Assembly: GCF_019218745.1 (NCBI RefSeq)
Contig: NZ_JAHUXA010000014.1
Span: forward strand, 46,915 to 110,914
Source: Enterobacter sp. ENT03
GTDB taxonomy: Bacteria > Pseudomonadota > Gammaproteobacteria > Enterobacterales > Enterobacteriaceae
DNA length: 64,000 bases
Reading direction: 5' to 3'
Shown: one piece after another, positions 1-8,250 of the stretch
Position numbering within the stretch: the stretch's first letter is position 1
Layout: each line of letters opens with the position of its first letter
Program-made: the position numbers and the translations under genes
Notes under the pieces: generated by a model
What the model was told of the DNA's origin: nothing
Seen by the model: the letters and a program-made list of their open reading frames with translations, nothing else
Database searches by the model: none

Positions 1-453
1 AATAAATGACTGGCCGCCAAAGCCGGGGTTGACGGACATCAGCAGGATCACGTCCAGCTTATCCATCACATAATCGAGGTAGCTCAGGGAGGTCGCCGGA
101 TTAAATACCAGCCCGGCCTTACAGCCGTGTTCTTTGATCAGTTGCAGCGTGCGGTCCACGTGCTCGGACGCTTCAGGATGAAAGGTGATAATACTCGCGC
201 CCGCTGCGGCAAAATCCGGCACCAGTCTGTCGACCGGTTTCACCATCAGATGCACGTCAATCGGGGCGGTGATGCCGTAATTGCGCAGGGATTTCAACAC
301 CATCGGACCCATGGTCAGGTTCGGCACATAATGGTTATCCATCACGTCAAAATGCACCACATCACCACCGGCTGCCAGCGCTTTCGCGGTATCTTCACCC
401 AGGCGGGCAAAATCAGCCGACAGAATCGAAGGGGCTATTAAATACTGTTTCAT
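1..453 (-). CDS. rpe: Ribulose-phosphate 3-epimerase, N-terminal part (cut by window edge)
   Basis: Interconverts ribulose 5-phosphate and xylulose 5-phosphate in the pentose phosphate pathway, in the cytosol. The start codon is the ATG at 453, preceded by a good AAGGAG ribosome binding site, and about 151 codons are visible. The protein begins [15 protein letters not shown] and contains the family motifs HFDVMD and DVHLMV, typical of the metal-binding TIM barrel. The family is about 225 residues long, so roughly the last third lies outside the window. It lies just downstream of dam on the same strand (39 bp gap), the usual enterobacterial order. Confidence 0.97.
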   Translation of the reverse strand, partial: MKQYLIAPSILSADFARLGEDTAKALAAGGDVVHFDVMDNHYVPNLTMGPMVLKSLRNYGITAPIDVHLMVKPVDRLVPDFAAAGASIITFHPEASEHVDRTLQLIKEHGCKAGLVFNPATSLSYLDYVMDKLDVILLMSVNPGFGGQSFI

Positions 454-492
454 CCGCATCTCCTTAGAGGTTTTAGCGGCGGGCGAAACGGC

Positions 493-1305
493 TCAGGGGC
501 GATACAGAGCCAGCAGTTCGTCCACCTTTTTACGTGTGCCGCCATTACTGCTTATGCTGCGCCGCACTTTTAACAAGTACATCTCTGCCTGACTGTACCA
601 CTCACGGGTTAACGACGTATCGTGATTGGAGATCAGCACCGTGATCTGCTCTTTCTGCAGATTTTCCGCCAGCTTCGCCAGATGCGCCTGCTGTTCCAGG
701 CTGAAGCTGTTGGTGTGATAGGCGGTAAAGTTAGCGGTAGAGGTCAGCGGTGCGTAAGGCGGATCGCAGTACACTACCGAATCTTTGGTGGCGCGCGCCA
801 TGCTGTCCGCATACGTCTCACAGTAGAAAAACGCGTTCTGCGCTTTCTCGGCAAAGTGATACAGCTCCGCTTCCGGGAAGTAGGGCTTCTTATAGCGACC
901 AAAAGGCACATTGAACTCACCGCGTAAATTGTAGCGGCACAGGCCATTGTAGCCATGGCGATTCAGATACAGGAACAGCACCGCCCGACGCAAGGTATCG
1001 CGGCACTGATTAAACTCAGCGCGCAGCTGGTAGTAAACCTCGGCCTGATTGGTTTGCGGAACAAAGAGTTCCCGCGCGTTCTGCACATACTCATCGGTAC
1101 GGGTCTTCACGATGTCGTAGAGGTTAATCAGATCGCTGTTAATGTCGGCAAGGATATAACGAGAAAAGTCGGTATTGAGAAATACCGACCCGGCACCTAC
1201 AAACGGCTCAATCAGGCACTCGCCTTCCGGCAAGTGCTTTTTGATGTCGTCGAGCAGGGGGTACTTGCCCCCTGCCCATTTCAGAAAAGCGCGATTCTTT
1301 TTCAT
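493..1305 (-). CDS. dam: DNA adenine methylase Dam
   Basis: Methylates the N6 position of adenine in GATC using S-adenosylmethionine. It sets strand discrimination for mismatch repair, timing of replication initiation and phase-variable promoters. The 270-residue product (E. coli has 278) starts MKKNRAFLKWAGGK, with the SAM-binding FVGAGS motif near residues 35-40 and the catalytic DPPY at 181-184, so it is of the alpha-type D12 class. It sits in the conserved aroK-aroB-damX-dam-rpe run, with damX 67 bp upstream. All key motifs are present. Confidence 0.98.
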   Translation of the reverse strand: MKKNRAFLKWAGGKYPLLDDIKKHLPEGECLIEPFVGAGSVFLNTDFSRYILADINSDLINLYDIVKTRTDEYVQNARELFVPQTNQAEVYYQLRAEFNQCRDTLRRAVLFLYLNRHGYNGLCRYNLRGEFNVPFGRYKKPYFPEAELYHFAEKAQNAFFYCETYADSMARATKDSVVYCDPPYAPLTSTANFTAYHTNSFSLEQQAHLAKLAENLQKEQITVLISNHDTSLTREWYSQAEMYLLKVRRSISSNGGTRKKVDELLALYRP

Positions 1306-1372
1306 GCTGACTGACTAATTACACCTTCTCCGGCTGTGGAGAAAGCTCCGACAGCAACCTGCGCTTTAATCA

Positions 1373-2707
1373 TTATTTGAGATCGGCCTGCACCTGGTGC
1401 ACTGGCTTCGCCCATGGGTTTTTCGCCTGAACATCGGCTGGCAACGTTGCCACGGCGCGTTTAGCTTCTTCTTTCGAAGCATACACACCGCTCACCAGCA
1501 CATACCACGGCTGACCGTTGCGGGAGGTCTGATAAACCACGTAGTTTTTCAGATTCTCTTTCTTCGCCCAGGCGTTCAGGTTGTTGGAGTTGGAAGAACT
1601 GCTCAACTGCAACGTGTAATGACCGGACGGCGCAGATTTTAACGCACTCACGTTACCCGTGGTTCCCCCCGTCGTTGCGGCAGGCGCTGCGGATTTCGCC
1701 GGCGTGCCCGCTGCTGGCGCGGTAGTGGTAGCCGTCGCTGCAGGGGCAGCAGAGGTTGTCGGCGCGGGCTTAGCCGGTGTGCTGGCCGTTGCTTTCGGTG
1801 CTGTGCTGGTTGCAGCCGGGGTTTTCGCCGGTGCGGCAATAACGGTTTCCGAACGCTTCGGCTGAACCGGCACGGCTTTCGGCGCCGTTTGCGGTTTGCT
1901 TTGCGATTTCGGCTCAATGACCGCCTGCTTGCGCTCGGTGGTGCGCGGCGCGGTCTGACGTTCCGCCGTATCGGTGGTCTGACGCGGTGCGGCAGCGCCA
2001 TTACGCAGCGGAGCCACCGTTGCCGGTTCCGTCGGCAGCGTAGAGTTTACCGCCACGTTATTAAGCTGATCCTGATTTTGCGGCTGGGTCAGCGCGTTGT
2101 TCAGATCACCCTGCACTTCCACACGCTGCTGGCCTTCCGGCGTAGCGGCAGTTTGCGCCTGCGTCGGCGTAGACGAAATCGGCGGCAGAGAAACATCCTG
2201 CTGGTTGCCCGCCGTCTGCTCAGCAGAGGTGGTGCCAGGGGCAGGTTGCGTTGCGTTAGCCTGGTCGGCGGCATTACTGGTGGTGTTGCTGCCAGCCAGA
2301 TCGATATTTTTCTCAGTGGACGCCGTCTGCTCGCTGTTGTTTTTGCTTACCGGCGATTTCAGCGCGGAGCCGATACCGACGATTAACAGCAACAGCACCA
2401 GGATGCCCAGGCCAATCATCATATACTGACGAGAAGCGGGTTTAGCGGCGGCGGCTTTTTTGCGATTGCGCGGACGGCGCGTATCGCGCGGCTCATCCAC
2501 AGAGGCGTCTTCTTCCTCGTACTCCTCGTATTCCTCGTCTTCACGCGGCTTACGGGATCGCGAAGGACGGCGATCGTCTGCATCCAGATCGACATCATCG
2601 AAATTGATTTGCGGTTCACTGTCACGATCAGAAGATTGACGGGAACGACCAGTACGACGATCGCTGGGATCGGGTTTCAGCTCGTCTTCTGGTTTATATT
2701 CATCCAT
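1373..2707 (-). CDS. damX: Cell division protein DamX (SPOR domain)
   Basis: Inner-membrane, septal-ring-associated protein that binds denuded peptidoglycan at the division site. It has 444 residues. The cytoplasmic N-terminus is highly charged (acidic runs and [12 protein letters not shown] basic patches up to about residue 90). One transmembrane helix follows (around 95-117, [17 protein letters not shown]). Then comes a long periplasmic linker rich in Ala, Thr, Pro and Gln, and a C-terminal SPOR domain (about the last 80 residues, starting near HYTLQLSSS). The linker is low complexity and varies between genera, while both ends are well conserved. It lies between aroB and dam on the same strand. 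Confidence 0.97.
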   Translation of the reverse strand: MDEYKPEDELKPDPSDRRTGRSRQSSDRDSEPQINFDDVDLDADDRRPSRSRKPREDEEYEEYEEEDASVDEPRDTRRPRNRKKAAAAKPASRQYMMIGLGILVLLLLIVGIGSALKSPVSKNNSEQTASTEKNIDLAGSNTTSNAADQANATQPAPGTTSAEQTAGNQQDVSLPPISSTPTQAQTAATPEGQQRVEVQGDLNNALTQPQNQDQLNNVAVNSTLPTEPATVAPLRNGAAAPRQTTDTAERQTAPRTTERKQAVIEPKSQSKPQTAPKAVPVQPKRSETVIAAPAKTPAATSTAPKATASTPAKPAPTTSAAPAATATTTAPAAGTPAKSAAPAATTGGTTGNVSALKSAPSGHYTLQLSSSSNSNNLNAWAKKENLKNYVVYQTSRNGQPWYVLVSGVYASKEEAKRAVATLPADVQAKNPWAKPVHQVQADLK

Positions 2708-2797
2708 TTAACACCCCACTCATAGGCTTATGCTTACCACGTGCATATCGCCCGAAGTTAAAACGCCACGGCTGGCGCGGCCAGACCTTTCTAATTG

Positions 2798-3886
2798 TTA
2801 CGCTTGCTGGCAATCCGCAATGGCGCCAAGTACAACATCATGCGGAACGCCGCCGCGAACTTCACTTTTACCGATGGCAAGCGGGAGCACTAAGCGCATC
2901 TCGCCCGCCAGCACTTTCTTGTCGCGCATCATATGAGGCAAATAGGCCTCGCGGGACATCTCTTGCGGGCCGTTGACCGGAAGGCCGGCACGCTTGAGCA
3001 GCGTAATAATACGTTGTGTATCCTGCTGGTCGAACTGCCCGAGACGTTCTGCCACGCGCGCAGCCATTACCATACCCGCAGCGACAGCCTCACCATGCAG
3101 CCAGTTACCGTAGCCCATTTCAGCTTCGATAGCATGACCAAAGGTATGCCCCAGGTTCAGTAAAGCACGTAAGCCGGTTTCGCGCTCGTCAGCCGCCACA
3201 ACTTCGGCTTTTAACTCGCAGCAGCGGCGAATACAGTACGCCATCGCCGGCCCGTCCAGACGCAGCAATGCATCCAGGTTATCTTCCAGCCAGATAAAGA
3301 ATTCGCGGTCAAGAATGATGCCATATTTAATGACTTCAGCCAGACCAGAGGAGAGTTCACGCGCAGGCAAAGTAGACAAGCAGTCGAGATCCACCACCAC
3401 CGAAGCGGGCTGGTAGAACGCGCCAATCATGTTTTTGCCAAGAGGATGGTTAACCGCCGTTTTGCCGCCAACGGAGGAATCGACCTGCGAAAGCAGCGTG
3501 GTCGGCACCTGAATGAAGCGAACGCCGCGCTGATAGCTGGCTGCCGCAAACCCGGTAAGATCGCCCACTACACCGCCGCCCAGGGCGACCAGCGTCGTGT
3601 CGCGGCCATGAGGTTTTTGCAACAAGGCGGTGAAGACCGTATCGAGCACTGCCAGGCTTTTAAATTGCTCGCCGTCAGGCAGAACAACGCTATCCACGTT
3701 CACACCCGTCTGTTCGAGAACACGACGGATCTTATCGAGATACAGCGGAGCCAGTGTCTCGTTGGTGACCAGCATAACCTGATCACCGGACTTCAGAGGC
3801 AAGAAGGAAGCTGGATCGTTGAACAAGCCAGCCGCGATGGTGATAGGGTAACTACGTTCCCCGAGAGTGACGTTTATCCTCTCCAT
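2798..3886 (-). CDS. aroB: 3-dehydroquinate synthase
   Basis: Second step of the shikimate pathway: converts DAHP to 3-dehydroquinate in an NAD- and metal-dependent reaction in the cytosol. The 362-residue length equals the E. coli enzyme. The NAD-binding GGGVVGD motif is near residue 104, the DSSVGGKT phosphate/NAD region follows, and the metal-site elements EVIKYG and [12 protein letters not shown] are present. It lies 54 bp downstream of aroK in the same direction, the standard aroKB arrangement. Confidence 0.98.
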   Translation of the reverse strand: MERINVTLGERSYPITIAAGLFNDPASFLPLKSGDQVMLVTNETLAPLYLDKIRRVLEQTGVNVDSVVLPDGEQFKSLAVLDTVFTALLQKPHGRDTTLVALGGGVVGDLTGFAAASYQRGVRFIQVPTTLLSQVDSSVGGKTAVNHPLGKNMIGAFYQPASVVVDLDCLSTLPARELSSGLAEVIKYGIILDREFFIWLEDNLDALLRLDGPAMAYCIRRCCELKAEVVAADERETGLRALLNLGHTFGHAIEAEMGYGNWLHGEAVAAGMVMAARVAERLGQFDQQDTQRIITLLKRAGLPVNGPQEMSREAYLPHMMRDKKVLAGEMRLVLPLAIGKSEVRGGVPHDVVLGAIADCQQA

Positions 3887-3940
3887 GACGCGACATCCAC
3901 CTTAGTTGCTAAAACCCGAGGGCTTACGTTTAGCCAGAAA

Positions 3941-4462
3941 TCAGTTGCTTTCCAGCATATTAATAATCTGGTTTGCGACCACTTTAGCGCTCTGGTCGTC
4001 AGTGCGAATGGTGACGTCAGCAATCTCTTCATACAGAGGGTTGCGTTCGTTCGCCAGCGCTTCCAGTACTTCACGCGGTGGTGTATCCACTTGTAACAGT
4101 GGGCGTTTTTTGTCACGTTGAGTACGAGCTAATTGCTTTTCGATAGTGGTTTCCAGATAAACCACTACGCCACGGGCGGAGAGACGATTACGGGTTTCGC
4201 GTGATTTCACAGAGCCGCCGCCAGTTGCCAGCACAATACCCTGTTTTTCAGTCAGCTCATTGATGACTTTTTCTTCGCGATCGCGGAAACCATCTTCACC
4301 TTCTACATCGAAGACCCAGCCCACATCAGCTCCGGTTCGTTTCTCAATCTCTTGATCAGAATCGTAAAATTCCATATTGAGTTGTTGAGCTAACTGACGC
4401 CCAATAGTGCTTTTGCCGGCACCCATAGGCCCAACCAGAAAGATATTGCGTTTCTCTGCCAT
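3941..4462 (-). CDS. aroK: Shikimate kinase I
   Basis: Phosphorylates shikimate with ATP in aromatic amino acid synthesis. The Walker A motif GPMGAGKST occupies residues 11-19, and the shikimate-binding DSD and GGG motifs follow ([15 protein letters not shown]). The start is placed at the ATG at 4462, giving [11 protein letters not shown] and 173 residues, the usual length. The open frame runs 19 codons further upstream, but that part has no similarity to the family. First gene of the aroKB-damX-dam-rpe run. Confidence 0.97.
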   Translation of the reverse strand: MAEKRNIFLVGPMGAGKSTIGRQLAQQLNMEFYDSDQEIEKRTGADVGWVFDVEGEDGFRDREEKVINELTEKQGIVLATGGGSVKSRETRNRLSARGVVVYLETTIEKQLARTQRDKKRPLLQVDTPPREVLEALANERNPLYEEIADVTIRTDDQSAKVVANQIINMLESN

Positions 4463-4812
4463 TTTTTCGGTACTACTAAGACTATTCGTTAATGATAAAC
4501 CCGCTTCGCAGACACACAACGCCGCAGGACATGAACTGAAACCTCATATGGTGAGTTCGAGAATCAGACTGAAAATTATCTCAATACTCCGGCTTGTTTG
4601 GCAACTGAATAAATCACCAATCCTTCACAGAGGTCAATTGAGGTGTGTCAGGACTATCTGACGCTCAAATCGGTACTCCTTGTAAGCTAATTCATCTCCC
4701 ACGTCAAACACCGGAGTTCAGTTCAGTGCAAAAACCATCAAGTTTCGTGCATATCACACGTATGTCTGTCGCCACCCGCAGGCAGTGTTTTCGCGGGCAG
4801 CGGCGCATATCC
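4463..4812. other. Intergenic region between aroK and hofQ
   Basis: A 350-bp stretch without a gene between two genes transcribed leftward. It should hold the aroK promoter(s) and any terminator of hofQ. A weak inverted repeat (CCCGC near 4777 paired with GCGGG near 4793) lies close to the hofQ stop, but there is no convincing U-tract. I could not assign specific promoter boxes with confidence. Confidence 0.5.
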
Positions 4813-6057
4813 CTAACGCAGCGGCACCAGCCGGGGCGTGATAAACACCACCAGCTCACGCCGTTCATTATCTTTACCGTCGTGACGAAACAGCTGCCCC
4901 AGCCAGGGAACGCTGGCAAGCAGCGGAACCTTATCGCTGGCCGTTTTCTTTTTATGCTGAAAAATGCCGCCCAGCGCCAGCGTATCGCCGCTTTTCACTT
5001 CAACCTGTGTTTCGATTTCCTGTTTATCAATGGCCAGGGTTTCGCCATCCGCCTGCTGTAATACCTGACCGGGCATGTTCTGGCTGATATGCAGCTTCAG
5101 GCGCACCCGCCCGTCCGGCAGCACCGTAGGGGTGACTTCCATGCCGAGCACCGCCTCTTTAAATTCAACCGAGGTGGCACCGCTGTCACCGCTGGAGACC
5201 TGATAGGGGATTTCGCTGCCCTGTTTAATACTGGCGGGCTGCAAATGGGACGCCAGCAGGCGGGGGCTGGCGATAATATCCAGCTTTTGCTCCTGCTCCA
5301 GCGCCGACAGCTCGACGCCCAGCATGCGACCGTCGATGCGCCCGATATTAAAACCTATCCGCGTGGTGGCGTTGGCCACCGACAGATCGCCGCTTAAGGC
5401 CGTCATATGCCCGACTTTTGCCACCGCATCGGCAGGCGCCTCGGCGAGATCCCACTTCACACCCAGTTCACGCAGACTTTTTTCATTAATAGTGACGATG
5501 TGCGCTTCAAGCTCCACCTGCGCTACCGGCAGATCCATCTCCTCAACCCAACGGCTAAAGGTGCGTAACGTGTCGGCATTGTCGCGCAGCAGCAGGCGAT
5601 TGGTGCGTTTGTCCACCGTTACCGTACCTCTGGCACTGAGCAGTTTCGCGCCCGCGGCGGCCAGTTCGCCCGCATCGGCATAACGCAGTGCGATGCTTTG
5701 ATCTTTTAATGGCAAGTTCAGCCGCTGCTTTTCCTGTTCGGCTTCGAGGCTGGCCTGCTTTTGCTGCTGCCAGGCCTGGGAATGCACATGCAGGATTGTG
5801 CCCTGCTGTTGCAGCGTCAGCCCGGCACTGGCAATCACCGTCTGCAGCGCCTGTTTCCACGGCACATTAACCAGATGCAGCGAGAGCGTACCGCTGACGT
5901 CGGGGGACACCACCAGATTATGCTTCTCCTGCTCCGCCAGGCTTTGCAGCACCTGCACCACCGGTACGTCGTCCACCATCAGCGTGACCGGCTTCGGCGC
6001 TTCCGCTCTTGCTGCCAGTACGCTGCACATCATGATTATCCCTGCCCATCGTTTCAT
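4813..6057 (-). CDS. hofQ: DNA-uptake/pilus-like secretin HofQ
   Basis: Outer-membrane secretin homologue (PilQ/ComE type). In E. coli the hofMNOPQ (comA-E-like) genes are needed to use DNA as a nutrient. The 414-residue product starts at the ATG at 6057 with a probable signal peptide (MKRWAGIIMMCSVLAARAEA). It is followed by an STN/N0-like segment (VDDVPVVQVLQSLAEQ) and a C-terminal secretin domain including VPLLASVPWLGQLFR and ELVVFITPRLV. The frame is open 50 codons further upstream, but that overlaps hofP and has no secretin similarity. Its first 140 bp overlap the end of hofP in another frame. Last gene of hofMNOPQ. Confidence 0.95.
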   Translation of the reverse strand: MKRWAGIIMMCSVLAARAEAPKPVTLMVDDVPVVQVLQSLAEQEKHNLVVSPDVSGTLSLHLVNVPWKQALQTVIASAGLTLQQQGTILHVHSQAWQQQKQASLEAEQEKQRLNLPLKDQSIALRYADAGELAAAGAKLLSARGTVTVDKRTNRLLLRDNADTLRTFSRWVEEMDLPVAQVELEAHIVTINEKSLRELGVKWDLAEAPADAVAKVGHMTALSGDLSVANATTRIGFNIGRIDGRMLGVELSALEQEQKLDIIASPRLLASHLQPASIKQGSEIPYQVSSGDSGATSVEFKEAVLGMEVTPTVLPDGRVRLKLHISQNMPGQVLQQADGETLAIDKQEIETQVEVKSGDTLALGGIFQHKKKTASDKVPLLASVPWLGQLFRHDGKDNERRELVVFITPRLVPLR

Positions 6058-6373
6058 GTTGATCTCCCTGTCGTGTCCATCGCCACTGCGGCGGTTCACA
6101 GCCTGCCGCCGTAAAAATTTGCATCTCCTGATCGGTGATGTTCCCCACCCGCCAGCCGGGCGATAAAAGATCGCCTGTGGTTGCACGATGCCACTTTCCG
6201 CTGCCATCGCGTAGGATCCCTCTGACGCTGCCTTTCACCGCAACGAAACCCTGATAGCGCCACTGCGTCAGCTGCGCCGTCTGGCAGACGTCCGGCTGCG
6301 GTAAAAAGGGGTCCCGCATGCCGGTAAGGCAGGTGAAAGTCATGACGGCCAGCATCCAGCGTTTAACGATCAT
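5918..6373 (-). CDS. hofP: HofP, PilP-like protein
   Basis: Small secreted or inner-membrane-anchored protein of the hof cluster, functionally similar to PilP, which links the inner-membrane complex to the secretin. Begins at the ATG at 6373 with a hydrophobic leader (MIVKRWMLAVMTFTCLTG) and has the recognisable core RDPFLPQPDVC, QWRYQGFV and CEPPQWRW. It has 151 residues, somewhat longer than the E. coli homologue (about 134). The C-terminal ~45 residues are Gly/Ala/Arg-rich and are encoded within the start of hofQ in a different frame, so the tail may be little constrained. Overlaps hofO by 11 bp. Confidence 0.9.
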   Translation of the reverse strand: MIVKRWMLAVMTFTCLTGMRDPFLPQPDVCQTAQLTQWRYQGFVAVKGSVRGILRDGSGKWHRATTGDLLSPGWRVGNITDQEMQIFTAAGCEPPQWRWTRQGDQHETMGRDNHDVQRTGSKSGSAEAGHADGGRRTGGAGAAKPGGAGEA

Positions 6374-6824
6374 TGGCCGCCTCCAGTTGCAGGGTAAAGC
6401 GAAGCTGCTCGCCCTCCGGCTCCAGCGTAAAACCACGAATGACCATGTCGTACTCCGCCAGTCGCGCAAAAGTGTCCATAACCTGTGCCCACTTCGCGGC
6501 CAGCACCAGTTCACCGCCATTCACCGCGGGTTGCCAGCGCGTCAGGCTGGCGCGCGGGGGCGTAAAGTCCAGCGGCGAGAAGGTACGCGCTGGCTGGCTT
6601 TCTGCCCGCGCCTCCGGCAGGCGCAACGCATGGGTTCGCTGATAATGCTGGCGTAACGTTACCTGCCGGGCGGCACGTTCGTTCTTCAGCTGCGCCAGTC
6701 TGTTACCTGGCGGGCGAACCGCCATCCACCACAGGCAGACGGCCAGGCAACACGTCAGCACTACCCACAGCGCCACCCGTTCCCGCGTGGTTAAGCCGTA
6801 CCAGAAATCAAGGCAACGCTGCAT
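6363..6824 (-). CDS. hofO: HofO, PilO-like protein
   Basis: Inner-membrane PilO-type component of the DNA-uptake/pilus-like hof cluster. It has a short N-terminal cytoplasmic part, one membrane helix (around VALWVVLTCCLAVCLWW) and a periplasmic domain containing the conserved FSPLDF motif. Two ATGs are possible: 6833 and 6824. I use 6824 because a GAGG element lies nine bases upstream, whereas it touches the 6833 ATG. That gives 153 residues, near the E. coli length of 146. The gene overlaps hofN upstream and hofP downstream, indicating translational coupling. Confidence 0.88.
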   Translation of the reverse strand: MQRCLDFWYGLTTRERVALWVVLTCCLAVCLWWMAVRPPGNRLAQLKNERAARQVTLRQHYQRTHALRLPEARAESQPARTFSPLDFTPPRASLTRWQPAVNGGELVLAAKWAQVMDTFARLAEYDMVIRGFTLEPEGEQLRFTLQLEAANDR

Positions 6825-7344
6825 GGGCCGCATCCTCGATTAACTGATGCTGAAATTGCCAGCGGCCCTGCGCATCCCGTGTGGTCGCACCGGCAGTGCC
6901 GGGATGAAAGCCGGGGATGTGGCTGAGCGCGCCGTCAAGCCGGGATAAGGCCGCAAGCGAGGTGGCAAAACCGGTCAGCGACAGCTTCCCCGGTTGATAG
7001 TGCAGTTGCGTCAGCCAGGCCGCGTCCGGCATCTGTTCTGCCAGCGGCGTCAGGGTAAGCTGCCATTCCCGTGTAGCTGCGCGCTGCTGTTCGCGTTTTA
7101 TCTGCTGCTGTAAGCGCTGCTGCGCCTGCAGACGCTCAGCGTGACGCCGGTTAAGCGCGGCGAATAGCGTGGCGTCGGCGTCCTGCGTGAGATAAATAAC
7201 CCGCTGCTCCACCTGGATGCCGTGACGGCAGAGCAGCGTCGTCGTCAGCAGCGTAAGCACGGTGGCGACAGACACCCCACACCAGCAGCGGTTATGCCGC
7301 CGCTGACGGTGTGAACGCCAGGGCAGGAGATTGACCATGTACAC
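6808..7344 (-). CDS. hofN: HofN, PilN-like protein
   Basis: PilN-type inner-membrane protein of the hof cluster, expected to bind HofM through its N-terminal peptide. The N-terminus contains NLLPWR, the short conserved motif by which PilN contacts PilM. One membrane helix (VSVATVLTLLTTTLLC) follows, then a coiled-coil-like Gln/Arg-rich segment and a PilN ferredoxin-like domain. I place the start at the GTG at 7344, two bases after the hofM stop and eight after a GAGGAG site. An ATG at 7338 in the same frame is the alternative and removes two residues. 178 residues, close to the E. coli homologue. Confidence 0.88.
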   Translation of the reverse strand: MYMVNLLPWRSHRQRRHNRCWCGVSVATVLTLLTTTLLCRHGIQVEQRVIYLTQDADATLFAALNRRHAERLQAQQRLQQQIKREQQRAATREWQLTLTPLAEQMPDAAWLTQLHYQPGKLSLTGFATSLAALSRLDGALSHIPGFHPGTAGATTRDAQGRWQFQHQLIEDAAHAALP

Positions 7345-7346
7345 GT

Positions 7347-8129
7347 TCAGTGCTCCTCGCCCAGTGCCAGCCCAATGGCGACTGCCCAGGCATCGCCGTT
7401 CACCGGTAACGGCGGCTGGCGATGCGGCACAGCGCACCAGACATCAAAGCCCGCGGATGTTTCGCACACCTGCCCCTGCGCCGGATCGAGGCCTAATTGC
7501 GCCGCCAGCGCTTCCGGCGAATCGATACCCTGCGCGGGCTGTCTTCCCCAGCGTTCCCGCGTGGCCCACAGCCACTGGCCGGGATCGCGCCAGCTCAGCC
7601 AGCGGGCAGGGGGCGCGAGTAAGGGGATCAGCCGTTGCAGGGCGCAGGCATCGGGCGTGATAGCGGCTACATGGAGACGCAACGACTGCGCCAGTTCAAA
7701 CAGTTCAGCCACATCTTTGTGTTGCGCTGCCGTCACGCGGTAGGCGTCATGGACGGTGTCTTCACGGTAGTCGAAGCGTAGATCGTCGCTCGCCATATCG
7801 AGTTCCCGCGCGAGGCTGCCCGCCATCCACGACAATCGCTCGCGTTCGCCCAGGCGCATTGCCGGGCGGGGGAAGGTCTTTTGCAGAGTACGTCCGGAGG
7901 GAAATGCCAGCCTGATACGGTGGCGGCGCGGCAGCGTTTTACTCCAGGGTAACAACGCCTGAGAGAGCGCATCAAACTGCTTGATCTGCCCGTCCACGAC
8001 GATGTCCCCGGCGAGTGGAACCTGCCACCAGCGACGCAGCGCCCACTGCCCTTTCTCACGAACCAGCGCGATGCCGTACACGCCACCTTGTTGAATATGC
8101 AGCCCTATTTGCCAGTGCCCGAATGCCAT
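7347..8129 (-). CDS. hofM: HofM, PilM-like actin-fold protein
   Basis: Cytoplasmic PilM-like (actin/FtsA-fold) protein, first gene of hofMNOPQ. The cluster is implicated in uptake of DNA for nutrition in E. coli. Length is 260 residues against 259 in E. coli. It starts MAFGHWQIGLHIQQGGVYGIALVRE, the usual phosphate-1-like start of the fold. Divergent from mrcA across a 121-bp control region, as in other enterobacteria. Function is inferred from the family; the hof system does not build a visible pilus in E. coli under normal conditions. Confidence 0.92.
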   Translation of the reverse strand: MAFGHWQIGLHIQQGGVYGIALVREKGQWALRRWWQVPLAGDIVVDGQIKQFDALSQALLPWSKTLPRRHRIRLAFPSGRTLQKTFPRPAMRLGERERLSWMAGSLARELDMASDDLRFDYREDTVHDAYRVTAAQHKDVAELFELAQSLRLHVAAITPDACALQRLIPLLAPPARWLSWRDPGQWLWATRERWGRQPAQGIDSPEALAAQLGLDPAQGQVCETSAGFDVWCAVPHRQPPLPVNGDAWAVAIGLALGEEH

Positions 8130-8250
8130 ACCTGTCGATCTCCTTATCTGCCGCCAACAGTGACGACGCTATCAATGCGTCAGGCTTGCCTTTATACTAC
8201 CGCGCGGTTGTTTATAAACTGCCCAAGTGAAACTAAATGGGAAATCTCCG

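Noticed and set aside
8227..8250. Eight-residue N-terminal extension of PBP1A from an upstream GTG
   Set aside because: The GTG at 8251 gives exactly the E. coli protein; I see no better ribosome site for the upstream codon, though it cannot be excluded.
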